Of a DNA stretch of 64,000 bases, positions 1 to 7,933 are shown in pieces. The notes under the pieces were generated by a model. The model ran no database searches. It was not told the DNA's origin and saw only the letters and a list, made by a program, of their open reading frames with translations. Each line of letters begins with the position of its first letter. Positions within the stretch are counted from its first letter, which is position 1. The DNA lies in contig DATLCF010000001.1 in the NCBI GenBank assembly GCA_035526505.1, forward strand, positions 496,001 through 560,000, read 5' to 3'. A program made the position numbers and the translations under genes. This DNA is from DATLCF01 sp035526505 (GTDB taxonomy: Bacteria > Patescibacteriota > Saccharimonadia > Saccharimonadales > UBA4665).

Positions 1-17
1 GGATAAGATAGGGATAT

Positions 18-1052
18 ATGCGCAAACTAGTTCAAGCTTTTTTGGTCGTTACTGCAATTGTTATGCTCAGTACTGGCGGGATGGTTCACGCACAGTCTAA
101 CGGTATTGGTATTACGCCGCGCAAGGACTTTACCGTTAAGCCCGGCGCGCATGTAAGCGACACGCTGTTTGTAAGTAATCTTAGCCAAAACCAAGAACTG
201 CGGGTTTCTATCCGGGTGGTAGATTTTAAGGCTCAGGACGAATCCGGCACCCCGGCTTTACAGCTGGCTGCCAATGCACCGCAGACCCCGTGGTCACTTA
301 AACCATTTATAAAAATTGCTGGCAGCGTAACAGTTGCCGCGGGCAAATCCACGTATGTGCCCTTTACCGTTGCCATACCTTCTAGCCAGGGTGCGGGCAG
401 CTATTACAGCGCTATCGAATATGTGGCCGAAAACGCTGCCACGCAGCAAAAGGTAAATATCGCCGCTTCCAGCGCATCGCTGGTGTTTGTAGCCGTACCC
501 GGGCAGGCTAAGGAACAGCTTGCAATGGAACAATTCGGTGCGTATGCACCAAACAAAGACGAGCAGACAGGCGTGTTTAAAAGCTGGTTTATAGGCAGCC
601 AACCCCAACAGCTGGCCTACCGCCTGACTAACCATGGTAATGTGGCCGAACAGCCCGCAGGCGCCATCCTTATTAAAAATATTTTTGGTAAAGAGGTAAA
701 GCAGATCAATAAAGCCAACCCTAAAAATCAGCTGGCGCTCATTGACCAAACCCGCCGTTTCCAGACCTGTATTGTGACCGAAGAAACTACCAACACCACA
801 GCAAGCGGCCAAACCAACCCGCAGATCAAGTGTGTTGACCCTGGGCTGGCACCTGGCCGCTACACTGCGCAGCTGGCATTATTCTACGGGCTAAATGGTA
901 GTAACACGCAGGAAATTGCCGCAACTGCTACGTTTTGGTATTTGCCCTGGTGGTTTGTGGGGCTCCTGGTGCTAGTTGTTGTGGCAATTGCAGTGCTGGT
1001 GTGGTGGCTGCGCCGCCAGATGAGTAAACGCGGCAAAGCCAAACGTCGCTAG
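18..1052 (+). CDS. Secreted, membrane-anchored DUF916-like surface protein
   Basis: A 344-residue exported protein. A signal peptide covers about residues 1-25 (basic start, hydrophobic core, cut near VHAQS). The extracellular part is rich in beta strands and resembles the WxL-protein-associated DUF916 family: an N-terminal Ig-like fold built around the ITPRKDFTVKPGA stretch. A single membrane helix near residues 308-332 (WWFVGLLVLVVVAIAVLVWW) is followed by a basic tail, so the protein is held in the membrane with its bulk outside. It lies just upstream of another exported, C-terminally anchored protein, which suggests a shared cell-surface role. The family call rests on overall architecture only. 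Confidence 0.6.
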   Translation: MRKLVQAFLVVTAIVMLSTGGMVHAQSNGIGITPRKDFTVKPGAHVSDTLFVSNLSQNQELRVSIRVVDFKAQDESGTPALQLAANAPQTPWSLKPFIKIAGSVTVAAGKSTYVPFTVAIPSSQGAGSYYSAIEYVAENAATQQKVNIAASSASLVFVAVPGQAKEQLAMEQFGAYAPNKDEQTGVFKSWFIGSQPQQLAYRLTNHGNVAEQPAGAILIKNIFGKEVKQINKANPKNQLALIDQTRRFQTCIVTEETTNTTASGQTNPQIKCVDPGLAPGRYTAQLALFYGLNGSNTQEIAATATFWYLPWWFVGLLVLVVVAIAVLVWWLRRQMSKRGKAKRR

Positions 1053-1072
1053 GCGTTCCCAAGCACTAGCGA

Positions 1073-1078
1073 TATAAT
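1073..1078 (+). promoter_or_regulatory. TATAAT -10 box, leaderless start
   Basis: Perfect TATAAT. The expected transcription start (7 bases on, about 1085) lies 2 bases before the ATG at 1087, and no Shine-Dalgarno sequence fits between them. Confidence 0.6.
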
Positions 1079-1086
1079 ACGGGCAT

Positions 1087-1968
1087 ATGAAGCGCTTGCG
1101 CCATCTTAGAATCTGCCTATTGTATATTGTTGTCTGCAGTGTGGTTGCAGGGGTGGTCTATGCGGGCAGCGCGCAGGCAGCTGTACAGAATCCGCAATCC
1201 GGGTCGGTTGGTGTGGAGGGCACTATTCCCACAGTTGCGCCCACACAGGCGGCAACTATTACTACGCCTACTGGCGGCCAAGTATTTACCAGATTGCCTA
1301 TTACGGTAAATGGTATTTGCCCCAAAGGTTTGTTGGTTAAAATATTCGCCAACAATGTCTTTGTGGGTTCAACTACTTGCGAAAACGGCAGCTATTCCAT
1401 CCAGATTGATCTATTCGGCGGTCGGAACGACCTTGTGGCGCGGGTGTTTGATGCCCTTGACCAGGCCGGGCCGGACTCTAATGTGGTGACTGTAACATTT
1501 AACGATGCCCAGTTTAATGCCAGTGGTGCGCCGCTGTTGTCCCTGACTAGCAACTATGCTCAGCGCGGGGCAAACCCGGGCGAGATACTGGCCTGGCCCA
1601 TAATTCTTAGTGGCGGCACCGGGCCGTATGCGCTCAGTGTAGAATGGGGTGACCACAAGGCAGCCGATCTTATTAGCCAGCGATTTACCGGTACCATCGA
1701 CCTTAAGCATATTTATGATTCGGCCGGAGTATACACCGTGACCATCAAGGCCACGGACACGAATGGGCTAGTGGCCTTTTTGCAGGTAGTGGCGGTGGCT
1801 AATGGTGCTGTAACCTCTAGCGCTACTACAGATAACAGTGCTAAGCCGGGTGCGCAGAAGGTAAGTATTATGTGGGCGCCAGCGGCCCTGTCATTGCTTG
1901 CTATCCCGATTAGTTTTTGGCTGGGCCGCCGCTATGAGCTGGCCAGTTTGCGCAAGCACTTGCAATAA
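1087..1968 (+). CDS. Exported PKD-domain surface protein with C-terminal membrane anchor
   Basis: A 293-residue exported protein. A signal peptide covers residues 1-32 (basic start, hydrophobic core, AQA cleavage-like site). Residues about 55-140 form an Ig-like module. Residues about 150-235 resemble a PKD domain, with a WGD motif, a YDSAGVYTVT strand and a conserved TDTNG turn. A C-terminal helix (about 265-283) and a short basic tail anchor it in the membrane. PKD and Ig-like domains usually mediate contacts at the cell surface. The start codon sits 8 bases after a perfect TATAAT, so the transcript is probably leaderless. The role is inferred from domains only. Confidence 0.6.
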   Translation: MKRLRHLRICLLYIVVCSVVAGVVYAGSAQAAVQNPQSGSVGVEGTIPTVAPTQAATITTPTGGQVFTRLPITVNGICPKGLLVKIFANNVFVGSTTCENGSYSIQIDLFGGRNDLVARVFDALDQAGPDSNVVTVTFNDAQFNASGAPLLSLTSNYAQRGANPGEILAWPIILSGGTGPYALSVEWGDHKAADLISQRFTGTIDLKHIYDSAGVYTVTIKATDTNGLVAFLQVVAVANGAVTSSATTDNSAKPGAQKVSIMWAPAALSLLAIPISFWLGRRYELASLRKHLQ

Positions 1969-2005
1969 GTTCACGCCAAGCATGGGCGTAGAGATCAAAA
2001 TTTGC

Positions 2006-2011
2006 TAAAAT
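2006..2011 (+). promoter_or_regulatory. TAAAAT -10 box of mnmA, leaderless start
   Basis: TAAAAT places transcription start at about 2018, 3 bases before the mnmA ATG; no ribosome binding site is present. Confidence 0.5.
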
Positions 2012-2020
2012 AATATAGAT

Positions 2021-3088
2021 ATGTCAAAAAAAGTATTTGTTGGTATGTCCGGTGGTGTGGACAGTTCAGTCACGGCGGCTTTGCTAAAGCAGCAGGGCTA
2101 TGACGTGTGCGGTGTGTACATGAAAAACTGGAGCCAGGACTTGCCGGGCCACACATGCCCCTGGAAAGAGGACTATCAGGATGCCAAACGCGTGGCAGTG
2201 CAGCTTGGTATTCCATTTAAAATGTATGATTTCGAAAAAGAATACCGCCAAAAGGTGGTGAACTACATGGTGGCCGAATACCAGGCCGGCCGTACGCCCA
2301 ACCCAGACATCATGTGTAACCAGGAGGTCAAGTTCAAGCTGTTTCTGGAAACGGCGCTGGAAGACGGCGCGGATATGATTGCTACCGGCCACTATGCGCG
2401 GATTACCCACTTGGCCGATAAGGCTCAATTGTTGGCTGGTATTGACCCCAATAAAGACCAAAGCTACTTTTTATACCGTGTAACTGAAGAAGCCCTTAGC
2501 CGTAGCCTTATGCCCATTGGCGAATACGAAAAACCAGCAGTGCGCGAACTGGCCAAAAAGTTTGGGCTGGCCACGGCTGCCAAAAAGGATAGCCAGGGCA
2601 TCTGTTTTGTGGGCAAGGTGGGTATTAAGGACTTTTTGCTGGCCGAACTGGGGCCGCAGCCCGTAGGCAATATTGTCGACCAGCACGGTAAGACCATCGG
2701 CACGCACGACGGCGCATTGTTTTATACCATTGGTCAGCGCCAGGGCCTGCACGTAGGCGGCGGCTTGCCGTATTACGTCGTGGGCAAAAATATGGATAAA
2801 AACGAAGTGCACGTAACCACCGACTTGCAAGACAGTCGTCTATGGAGCAATGAAATTATGTTGACCGACCTGCACTGGATTAACGAGGCGCCCAATCCTG
2901 GCCAAACCTACCAGGTACGCACCCGCTACCGCGCCCCGCTTATCACCATCAAAGGTCTGCAGCAATTAGGGAACGAAGGCAATTGGCGCCTCGAATTGCA
3001 AGACGACGTCCGCGCCCTCACCCCCGGCCAGTCGGCGGTACTATACGAAGGTAGCCGCGTAGTCGGCGGCGGTATTGTTTATTCCTAA
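2021..3088 (+). CDS. mnmA: tRNA-specific 2-thiouridylase MnmA
   Basis: MnmA uses ATP and a sulfur carrier to thiolate U34 of Lys, Glu and Gln tRNAs in the cytoplasm. At 355 residues it has the usual family length. The ATP pyrophosphatase loop SGGVDSS is at residues 10-16. The two catalytic cysteines are visible: Cys99 in the PDIMCNQEVKF motif and Cys195 in SQGICFVGK. The GHYAR and DQSYFLY signatures and a C-terminal beta-barrel region are also present. The start codon follows a TAAAAT box by 9 bases. With trhO further along and the queuosine transporter, it is one of several tRNA wobble-modification functions in the window. Confidence 0.97.
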   Translation: MSKKVFVGMSGGVDSSVTAALLKQQGYDVCGVYMKNWSQDLPGHTCPWKEDYQDAKRVAVQLGIPFKMYDFEKEYRQKVVNYMVAEYQAGRTPNPDIMCNQEVKFKLFLETALEDGADMIATGHYARITHLADKAQLLAGIDPNKDQSYFLYRVTEEALSRSLMPIGEYEKPAVRELAKKFGLATAAKKDSQGICFVGKVGIKDFLLAELGPQPVGNIVDQHGKTIGTHDGALFYTIGQRQGLHVGGGLPYYVVGKNMDKNEVHVTTDLQDSRLWSNEIMLTDLHWINEAPNPGQTYQVRTRYRAPLITIKGLQQLGNEGNWRLELQDDVRALTPGQSAVLYEGSRVVGGGIVYS

Positions 3089-3197
3089 GGTATTATTTAA
3101 CCAGACTGCGTTTTAGCCTGTATGTTCTACACGCAAACGAGCCCGGCGCCCAGTCTGCGTCAGTTGCAGAATTGATAGGAATGTCTAGATTGTTGAT

Positions 3198-4790
3198 CTA
3201 AGGAGTCCATTTGTGAGTGCGATGGGCAGTGTGTAGATTAATTTCGGCACACAGCCATGGAAAAAGCGCAAAAATATCGTTTTCTTTCGCAGTCATCGGG
3301 CTAGATGTCATGTTTTGATAAGTGTGTAGTAGATTACGGTTATCTATGTAGCCTAATGCTGCCGTGATACTATTTTGTGCAAAGTACTCAACAAAGGGTG
3401 TATAAAATTTAGATAAAAAAGCATCATCAAAAAAATCTTTGAAGTGCTCATTGGGATACGTTTGGTCGTATATTACATCTGGGAATTTACTTGCGTGGTA
3501 ATAGGCGCGCAGTAGTTGCCGATTTTTTTTGAGCGTCCAGGGCAAACCCTGGCAGTATGTATAAAATGTGTGATCTTTAAAAAGCGCAACCGGCCAAATA
3601 TCTCGTTCAATGTATGAATTGTTGGCCAGGCAAGGGCCTGCCACTGAGGTAGAAAGAATCGGAATGGGCCGGCATTGTTTTTTAGGCGTCGTCATTTGTA
3701 TGTAGTGCCTGAAATCATTAGTACAATATGAAGGTAATGCACCAGTACGAGTGGCGATATTTTCTTGGCCAGTACCTAATTGTTCGTTGCTGTTTACGAT
3801 ATGCTCGAACACTTCGTCTCCGCCAAGCCCAGTAAAGACCGTATCTACATTGAGCGCCTTGAACGTCTCGGCCATACTGTCAAATAGCTCTAAATAAATA
3901 TCTCGTTGGGGATAAAATAACTGTGCTTGGGGCGCTCCTAGGATATTGGCTAAAGGATAATGATGTGTTTTGAGCTTGAGTGTGCGTAAATGCCCATAAG
4001 GGGCATATTGTTGAATAGCCGCAATTTTAGCACGTTGAGTTACTTCAGATGCCCCTGGTACCAAAATAGTTATGCTAGACCATGGCTGATTTTTATCATA
4101 TCGGGATAAGTATAGGGGTAGAAGTGAGGAGTCAAGACCTCCGCTGAGCTCAAAACCTATATTCGATCGTGATGCATACGTACTAAGCGTCTGACATAAT
4201 AAATTTTCGAGCTGCGATACAAAATGGGCAGGATCTGAAGAGGGGATATCACTACTAATATTCCACGTCCGTGACGATGGATACTGAACGGTGACCATTC
4301 CCTCGCGATCAACAGACAGTATTTCTCGCTCGTCAAGCACACGAATTTCTTGCCATAGCGTCGGCCTGTAGTTAACGTGAGGTGCCAATATTTCCTCTAG
4401 ACTATCTGGATTGAGCGTAAGTCTTGGAAGCGCAGCAGTAACTTCATCGTATGAGTTGCTAATTACAAATTTGCCGGCCACGCTGCCGTAAAAGAGGGGG
4501 AGTGTTGCGCGTACATCACGGCTAATTCTGAGTTGACCGTCCCTGGCTACTACAATGTTAAGAAACTCTGCGTTACCGTCGGCGTTAGACTGCCCATAGC
4601 CAAGTTGGTAGGAAGTGCTACCTATTTGCTTGCAAAAGGTAGCAGGATAGGATGTGCGACGTCGTAAGGCGATATCAATAGAATGCGCTGTATTATGCAC
4701 ATAAAAACTACTCACATCGTGATGAGTCTGCAGTGGCCCTGGTGGGCTTGAGCGAATCGCTGCATGATCTAACCACGCACGGAAGAACAT
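3198..4790 (-). CDS. Asparagine-synthetase-like ATP-dependent amide-forming enzyme (lasso-cyclase-like)
   Basis: A 530-residue protein of the asparagine synthase B fold. The C-terminal synthetase half has the ATP pyrophosphatase loop SGGLDSS at residues 216-222 and the GGDEVFEH motif at 323-330. The N-terminal part corresponds to the glutamine amidotransferase domain, but the protein begins MFFRAW, so the catalytic Cys2 is absent and glutamine-derived ammonia is unlikely. The same loss is typical of AsnB-like enzymes that close amide bonds, such as lasso-peptide cyclases and beta-lactam synthetases. It starts 12 bases after an acidic small ORF and probably shares its transcript. The pair is AT-richer than the flanking mnmA and alaS. 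A substrate on the small peptide is inference; no leader peptidase or RRE protein is visible nearby. Confidence 0.65.
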   Translation of the reverse strand: MFFRAWLDHAAIRSSPPGPLQTHHDVSSFYVHNTAHSIDIALRRRTSYPATFCKQIGSTSYQLGYGQSNADGNAEFLNIVVARDGQLRISRDVRATLPLFYGSVAGKFVISNSYDEVTAALPRLTLNPDSLEEILAPHVNYRPTLWQEIRVLDEREILSVDREGMVTVQYPSSRTWNISSDIPSSDPAHFVSQLENLLCQTLSTYASRSNIGFELSGGLDSSLLPLYLSRYDKNQPWSSITILVPGASEVTQRAKIAAIQQYAPYGHLRTLKLKTHHYPLANILGAPQAQLFYPQRDIYLELFDSMAETFKALNVDTVFTGLGGDEVFEHIVNSNEQLGTGQENIATRTGALPSYCTNDFRHYIQMTTPKKQCRPIPILSTSVAGPCLANNSYIERDIWPVALFKDHTFYTYCQGLPWTLKKNRQLLRAYYHASKFPDVIYDQTYPNEHFKDFFDDAFLSKFYTPFVEYFAQNSITAALGYIDNRNLLHTYQNMTSSPMTAKENDIFALFPWLCAEINLHTAHRTHKWTP

Positions 4791-4802
4791 ACGCCTAGCT
4801 GC

Positions 4803-5081
4803 CTATTTTTTACGGCCCATTCCTATGTCGTATGCGTTTATGCCTCGCGACGCATTAACCATGGGTTCTTGTTCTGGCGTTTCCAGGGCCTCTGCAATGA
4901 AATCCTCAACGGCTGCCTCTATTTCTTCAGATGATGGCTCGGATTTTTCTGTTTCAGGTGGAGTGTAAGAACCGGTAAATGGTTCGGTATCAGTACCTAT
5001 CCCTTGCTCTTCTGTATTAACCGCGGTTAGTAGGTTGCCGGATAGATTATCAAAATCTATCATTTCCTGCGGTGCTAACAT
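4803..5081 (-). CDS. Small acidic peptide, candidate RiPP precursor
   Basis: A 92-residue protein with a strong Shine-Dalgarno (AGGAGGGGGAG) just before its ATG. Residues 1-73 are very acidic, like a leader; the last 19 residues (MVNASRGINAYDIGMGRKK) are almost free of acid and end in a basic tail, like a core peptide. It is followed at once by the AsnB-like enzyme. I recognise no family. A modified-peptide precursor is the attractive reading because of size, charge split, strong translation signal and neighbour; a partner or inhibitor protein is the alternative. A promoter-like TATACT lies on the minus strand at 5113-5118. Confidence 0.5.
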   Translation of the reverse strand: MLAPQEMIDFDNLSGNLLTAVNTEEQGIGTDTEPFTGSYTPPETEKSEPSSEEIEAAVEDFIAEALETPEQEPMVNASRGINAYDIGMGRKK

Positions 5082-5112
5082 ATGCTCCCCCTCCTATTAG
5101 GATCGTATTTAT

Positions 5113-5118
5113 AGTATA
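5113..5118 (-). promoter_or_regulatory. TATACT -10 box of the peptide/AsnB-like operon
   Basis: On the minus strand TATACT gives a start near 5106 and a leader of about 25 bases containing the strong Shine-Dalgarno. No clear -35 was seen. The region is shared with the divergent alaS promoter. Confidence 0.4.
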
Positions 5119-5170
5119 TTTGTAATGCTAATGAAGTTTGATGTAAAGTACAATATTCTTCCGTCTCTGT

Positions 5171-5176
5171 TATAAT
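5171..5176 (+). promoter_or_regulatory. TATAAT -10 box of alaS
   Basis: Perfect TATAAT; the predicted start near 5183 leaves at most 6 untranslated bases before the alaS ATG. Confidence 0.6.
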
Positions 5177-5188
5177 CGGTCCCAGAGT

Positions 5189-7075
5189 ATGAACGCACAA
5201 CAGATACGCACCGCTTATCTAGATTTTTTTAAGCAACGCGGGCACACCGTTATTCCGCGCGCCCTGCTAGTGCCGCAAAACGACCCTACCACGCTGTTTA
5301 CAGGCAGCGGTATGCAGCCGCTGATTCCGTATTTGTTGGGCGAGGAACACCCGGACGGCACGCGCCTAGCCGACAGCCAAACCTGTTTGCGTGCCCAGGA
5401 TATCGAAGAAGTAGGCGACAACCGCCATACCACCTTTTTTGAAATGCTGGGCAACTGGAGTTTGGGCGATTACTTTAAGGCCGAACAACTGCCCTGGATT
5501 TTTGAATTTTTAACCGATAGCGTGGGGCTGGACCCTAAAAAACTGTACGTCAGCTGTTTTATTGGCAACGACGAATACGCAATACCCAAAGACACCGAAT
5601 CGGCCACTATTTGGAAAAAATTGTTTGAGCAAAAAGGCATAAGCGCCGGCGAGGCTGACCTAGGCTCCGAAGCGCATGCCGCTAGCATTGGCATGCCGGG
5701 TGGCGCCCGTATTTTCTTTTACGATGCCAGCAAAAACTGGTGGTGCCGCAACGGCAACATTAGCGAAATGCCAGTGGGTGAACCGGGCGGCCCCTCGACT
5801 GAAATTTTTTACGAATTCGACTTTGTGCCCCACAACCCTGAATACGGCGAACACTGCCACCCCAACTGCGACTGCGGCCGTTTTGTAGAAATCGGCAATA
5901 ACGTGCTCATGGAATACAAACGCGTAGACGCCGGCTTTGAGCCCTTGCCCAATAAGAACATCGACTTTGGCGGCGGCTTGGAGCGCGTTGCTATGGCTGC
6001 CACTAACAGTCCGGATGCCTTTAAGATAAGTATCTTGTGGCCCATTATTGCCAAGCTGGAAAGCCTAAGCGGCAAAAAGTACGACAACCACACCAACGCT
6101 ATGCGCGTTATTGCCGACCATCTGCGCGGTGCCGCATTCCTGGCCGTAGACGGTGTGGTGCCCAGTAACAAAGAACAAGGGTATGTCATGCGCCGCCTGG
6201 TACGCCGCGCCATCCGTTTTGCCTTCGACCTGGGCATCGAGCAGCACTTGTGTGAACAAGTTGTCCCCGTGGTTGCCGACTTATACCATGCCGATTACCC
6301 GGAAGTAGCCGAACGTCGGAGCCAAGTAATCGATGTACTGATAAAAGAAGAAAAAATCTTCCGCCAGACCTTGCGCAAGGGCATTCACGAATTTGCCAAA
6401 CTAACGGCCGGACGCAAATTGCTGGACGGCGAAGTAATCTTTAAGCTGTACGACACCTACGGCTTCCCGGTGGAGCTGTGTGTGGAAGAAGCCTATGCCA
6501 ACGGCCTGGAAGTACCGCAAGATTGGCAGCACCAGTTTGAACACCACATGCAAGCGCAGCGCGACCGCAGCCGTACTGCCACCAAGGGCGAATTTAAGGG
6601 CGGGCTGGCCGATCACAGCGCCATAACCACCAAATACCACACTGCCACCCACCTGATGTACCGCGCCCTGCGTAACGTGCTGGGCGACCACGTAATACAG
6701 CGTGGCAGCAATATCACGGCCGAACGCTTGCGGTTCGATTTTTCCCACGACCAAAAGGTCACACCCGAGCAAATCAAGCAGGTAGAAGACATTGTAAATG
6801 AGCAGATCAAAAAGGATTGGCCCATGGGCTGGCGCGAAGAAAAAACCAAAGACGTATTAGGCAAAGTGTTGGGTGCCTTTGGCGACCGCTACGGTGACAC
6901 CGTAAAGGTATACACCGTGGGCAATCCCGACGGCGAGCACTACAGCCGCGAAATCTGCGGCGGCCCGCACGTGGAGCATACCGGCCAATTGGCCGAAGGC
7001 GGCCAAATATTTAAGATTATCAAGGAAGAAAGCTCTTCCGCTGGCGTGCGCCGGATAAAAGCGGTGCTTCGCTAG
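5189..7075 (+). CDS. alaS: Alanyl-tRNA synthetase, short form lacking the C-terminal domain
   Basis: AlaRS charges tRNA-Ala and edits mischarged Ser and Gly. This one has 628 residues, against about 870 in E. coli. The class II catalytic core (TGSGMQPL, RAQDIEEVG, HTTFFEMLGNWSLGDYF) is complete. The editing domain shows its zinc ligands HTATH at 484-488 and CGGPH with Cys590 and His594. The protein ends about 34 residues later, so the DHHA1/C-Ala oligomerisation and tRNA-elbow domain is missing. The gene shows no frameshift or degraded tail, so the short form looks genuine; short AlaRS forms are known in reduced genomes. Start: ATG after a TATAAT box, nearly leaderless. Confidence 0.95.
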   Translation: MNAQQIRTAYLDFFKQRGHTVIPRALLVPQNDPTTLFTGSGMQPLIPYLLGEEHPDGTRLADSQTCLRAQDIEEVGDNRHTTFFEMLGNWSLGDYFKAEQLPWIFEFLTDSVGLDPKKLYVSCFIGNDEYAIPKDTESATIWKKLFEQKGISAGEADLGSEAHAASIGMPGGARIFFYDASKNWWCRNGNISEMPVGEPGGPSTEIFYEFDFVPHNPEYGEHCHPNCDCGRFVEIGNNVLMEYKRVDAGFEPLPNKNIDFGGGLERVAMAATNSPDAFKISILWPIIAKLESLSGKKYDNHTNAMRVIADHLRGAAFLAVDGVVPSNKEQGYVMRRLVRRAIRFAFDLGIEQHLCEQVVPVVADLYHADYPEVAERRSQVIDVLIKEEKIFRQTLRKGIHEFAKLTAGRKLLDGEVIFKLYDTYGFPVELCVEEAYANGLEVPQDWQHQFEHHMQAQRDRSRTATKGEFKGGLADHSAITTKYHTATHLMYRALRNVLGDHVIQRGSNITAERLRFDFSHDQKVTPEQIKQVEDIVNEQIKKDWPMGWREEKTKDVLGKVLGAFGDRYGDTVKVYTVGNPDGEHYSREICGGPHVEHTGQLAEGGQIFKIIKEESSSAGVRRIKAVLR

Positions 7076-7096
7076 GAGCACTACAGAGCGGGCCGC

Positions 7097-7348
7097 ATGA
7101 CATTCCTTAATCCAGAAGCGGCCCGAGGGGTGAATAATCATACAGGCAGGCGCATTGTCCATTGGTTGGGTGGGTCCATGATGGTGCTAGGCGTGGCATT
7201 GGGTCTGGACGGTGGGTACCAGGAACTGCATGGAGATTCAAGGATCACAGAGATATTTATGGGTGCAGGCACTACTATTGCCGGGCTAGTCATAGCAGTA
7301 GCGCCTGCACGTGGGGTCGAAAACCAAGCGCAACCACCCACCGAGTAA
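7097..7348 (+). CDS. Small membrane protein of unknown function
   Basis: An 83-residue protein with two predicted membrane helices (about residues 20-40 and 52-70) separated by a short acidic, glycine-rich loop. It begins 21 bases after alaS without a clear Shine-Dalgarno. I recognise no family. It may be co-transcribed with alaS or use a weak upstream box. Codon use resembles the neighbouring core genes. Confidence 0.45.
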   Translation: MTFLNPEAARGVNNHTGRRIVHWLGGSMMVLGVALGLDGGYQELHGDSRITEIFMGAGTTIAGLVIAVAPARGVENQAQPPTE

Positions 7349-7357
7349 CGCTTATGC

Positions 7358-7363
7358 TATAGT
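7358..7363 (+). promoter_or_regulatory. TATAGT -10 box, leaderless start
   Basis: TATAGT predicts transcription start exactly at the A of the ATG at 7370. Confidence 0.5.
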
Positions 7364-7369
7364 GGAGCT

Positions 7370-7882
7370 ATGAGCAAAGCAAAATCCACCAGAACAAAAA
7401 CTTCACACGCAAAGCAACAAGCAAAACGGTCGGGGCCACTCGCTAGAGCTGTCACGGCCGTTTCGCCATTTCGGGATACAGAGCAATCATTGCTATATAG
7501 TTCGGTTATTTTGAACGTACTGTTTGCGTCGGCAATTATAGGCATGGCGATATGGTGGTACCGGGCAGATGTTACCAGTGCGCGTATTGTCCACGAGCAC
7601 CTTACCAGCCAGTTGTGCCCGGATGATCTGGCAACCAACAAGGTTGTGAGCTCTGGCGATGGAGTAGAAACGACGACCTACGAAGTTACCCAAGCTGCGG
7701 TTGACTCCGGCTGTCTTGACGGCCTAATCAGCGGTGCGCAGGCTGGCGACTATATGGCGCACCCCGACCATGCTGCTATCGATGCCACTGCCATGCGCAA
7801 GGACGATGCCAAAAATCTGTTGCATATTACGGTCCTTAAAGACGCGGCCACCGGCAAGCAGATTGCCCCGACACGTTATTAG
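7370..7882 (+). CDS. Single-pass membrane protein of unknown function
   Basis: A 170-residue protein: a very basic N-terminal 30 residues, one membrane helix at about residues 43-64 (SSVILNVLFASAIIGMAIWW), and an extracellular domain of about 105 residues with two cysteines. The extracellular position follows from the positive-inside rule. No family is recognised. It precedes the FtsA-like and baseplate-J-like genes and could belong to the same envelope assembly, but it has its own promoter-like box. Confidence 0.5.
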   Translation: MSKAKSTRTKTSHAKQQAKRSGPLARAVTAVSPFRDTEQSLLYSSVILNVLFASAIIGMAIWWYRADVTSARIVHEHLTSQLCPDDLATNKVVSSGDGVETTTYEVTQAAVDSGCLDGLISGAQAGDYMAHPDHAAIDATAMRKDDAKNLLHITVLKDAATGKQIAPTRY

Positions 7883-7916
7883 TTTTGGCCATTCTTGGCG
7901 CCCCAAGGGCACGTGG

Positions 7917-7922
7917 TATAAT
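7917..7922 (+). promoter_or_regulatory. TATAAT -10 box of the FtsA-like gene
   Basis: Perfect TATAAT predicts a start near 7929. This rules out the TTG at 7922 and ATG at 7925 and selects the ATG at 7934. Confidence 0.6.
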
Positions 7923-7933
7923 TGATGCTGATT

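Noticed and set aside
3198..5081. A complete lasso-peptide cluster
   Set aside because: No leader peptidase (B protein), RRE or dedicated exporter lies beside the pair, and the Gly-to-Asp spacing in the peptide tail is not the usual 7-9 residues. Only a candidate RiPP-like pair is claimed.
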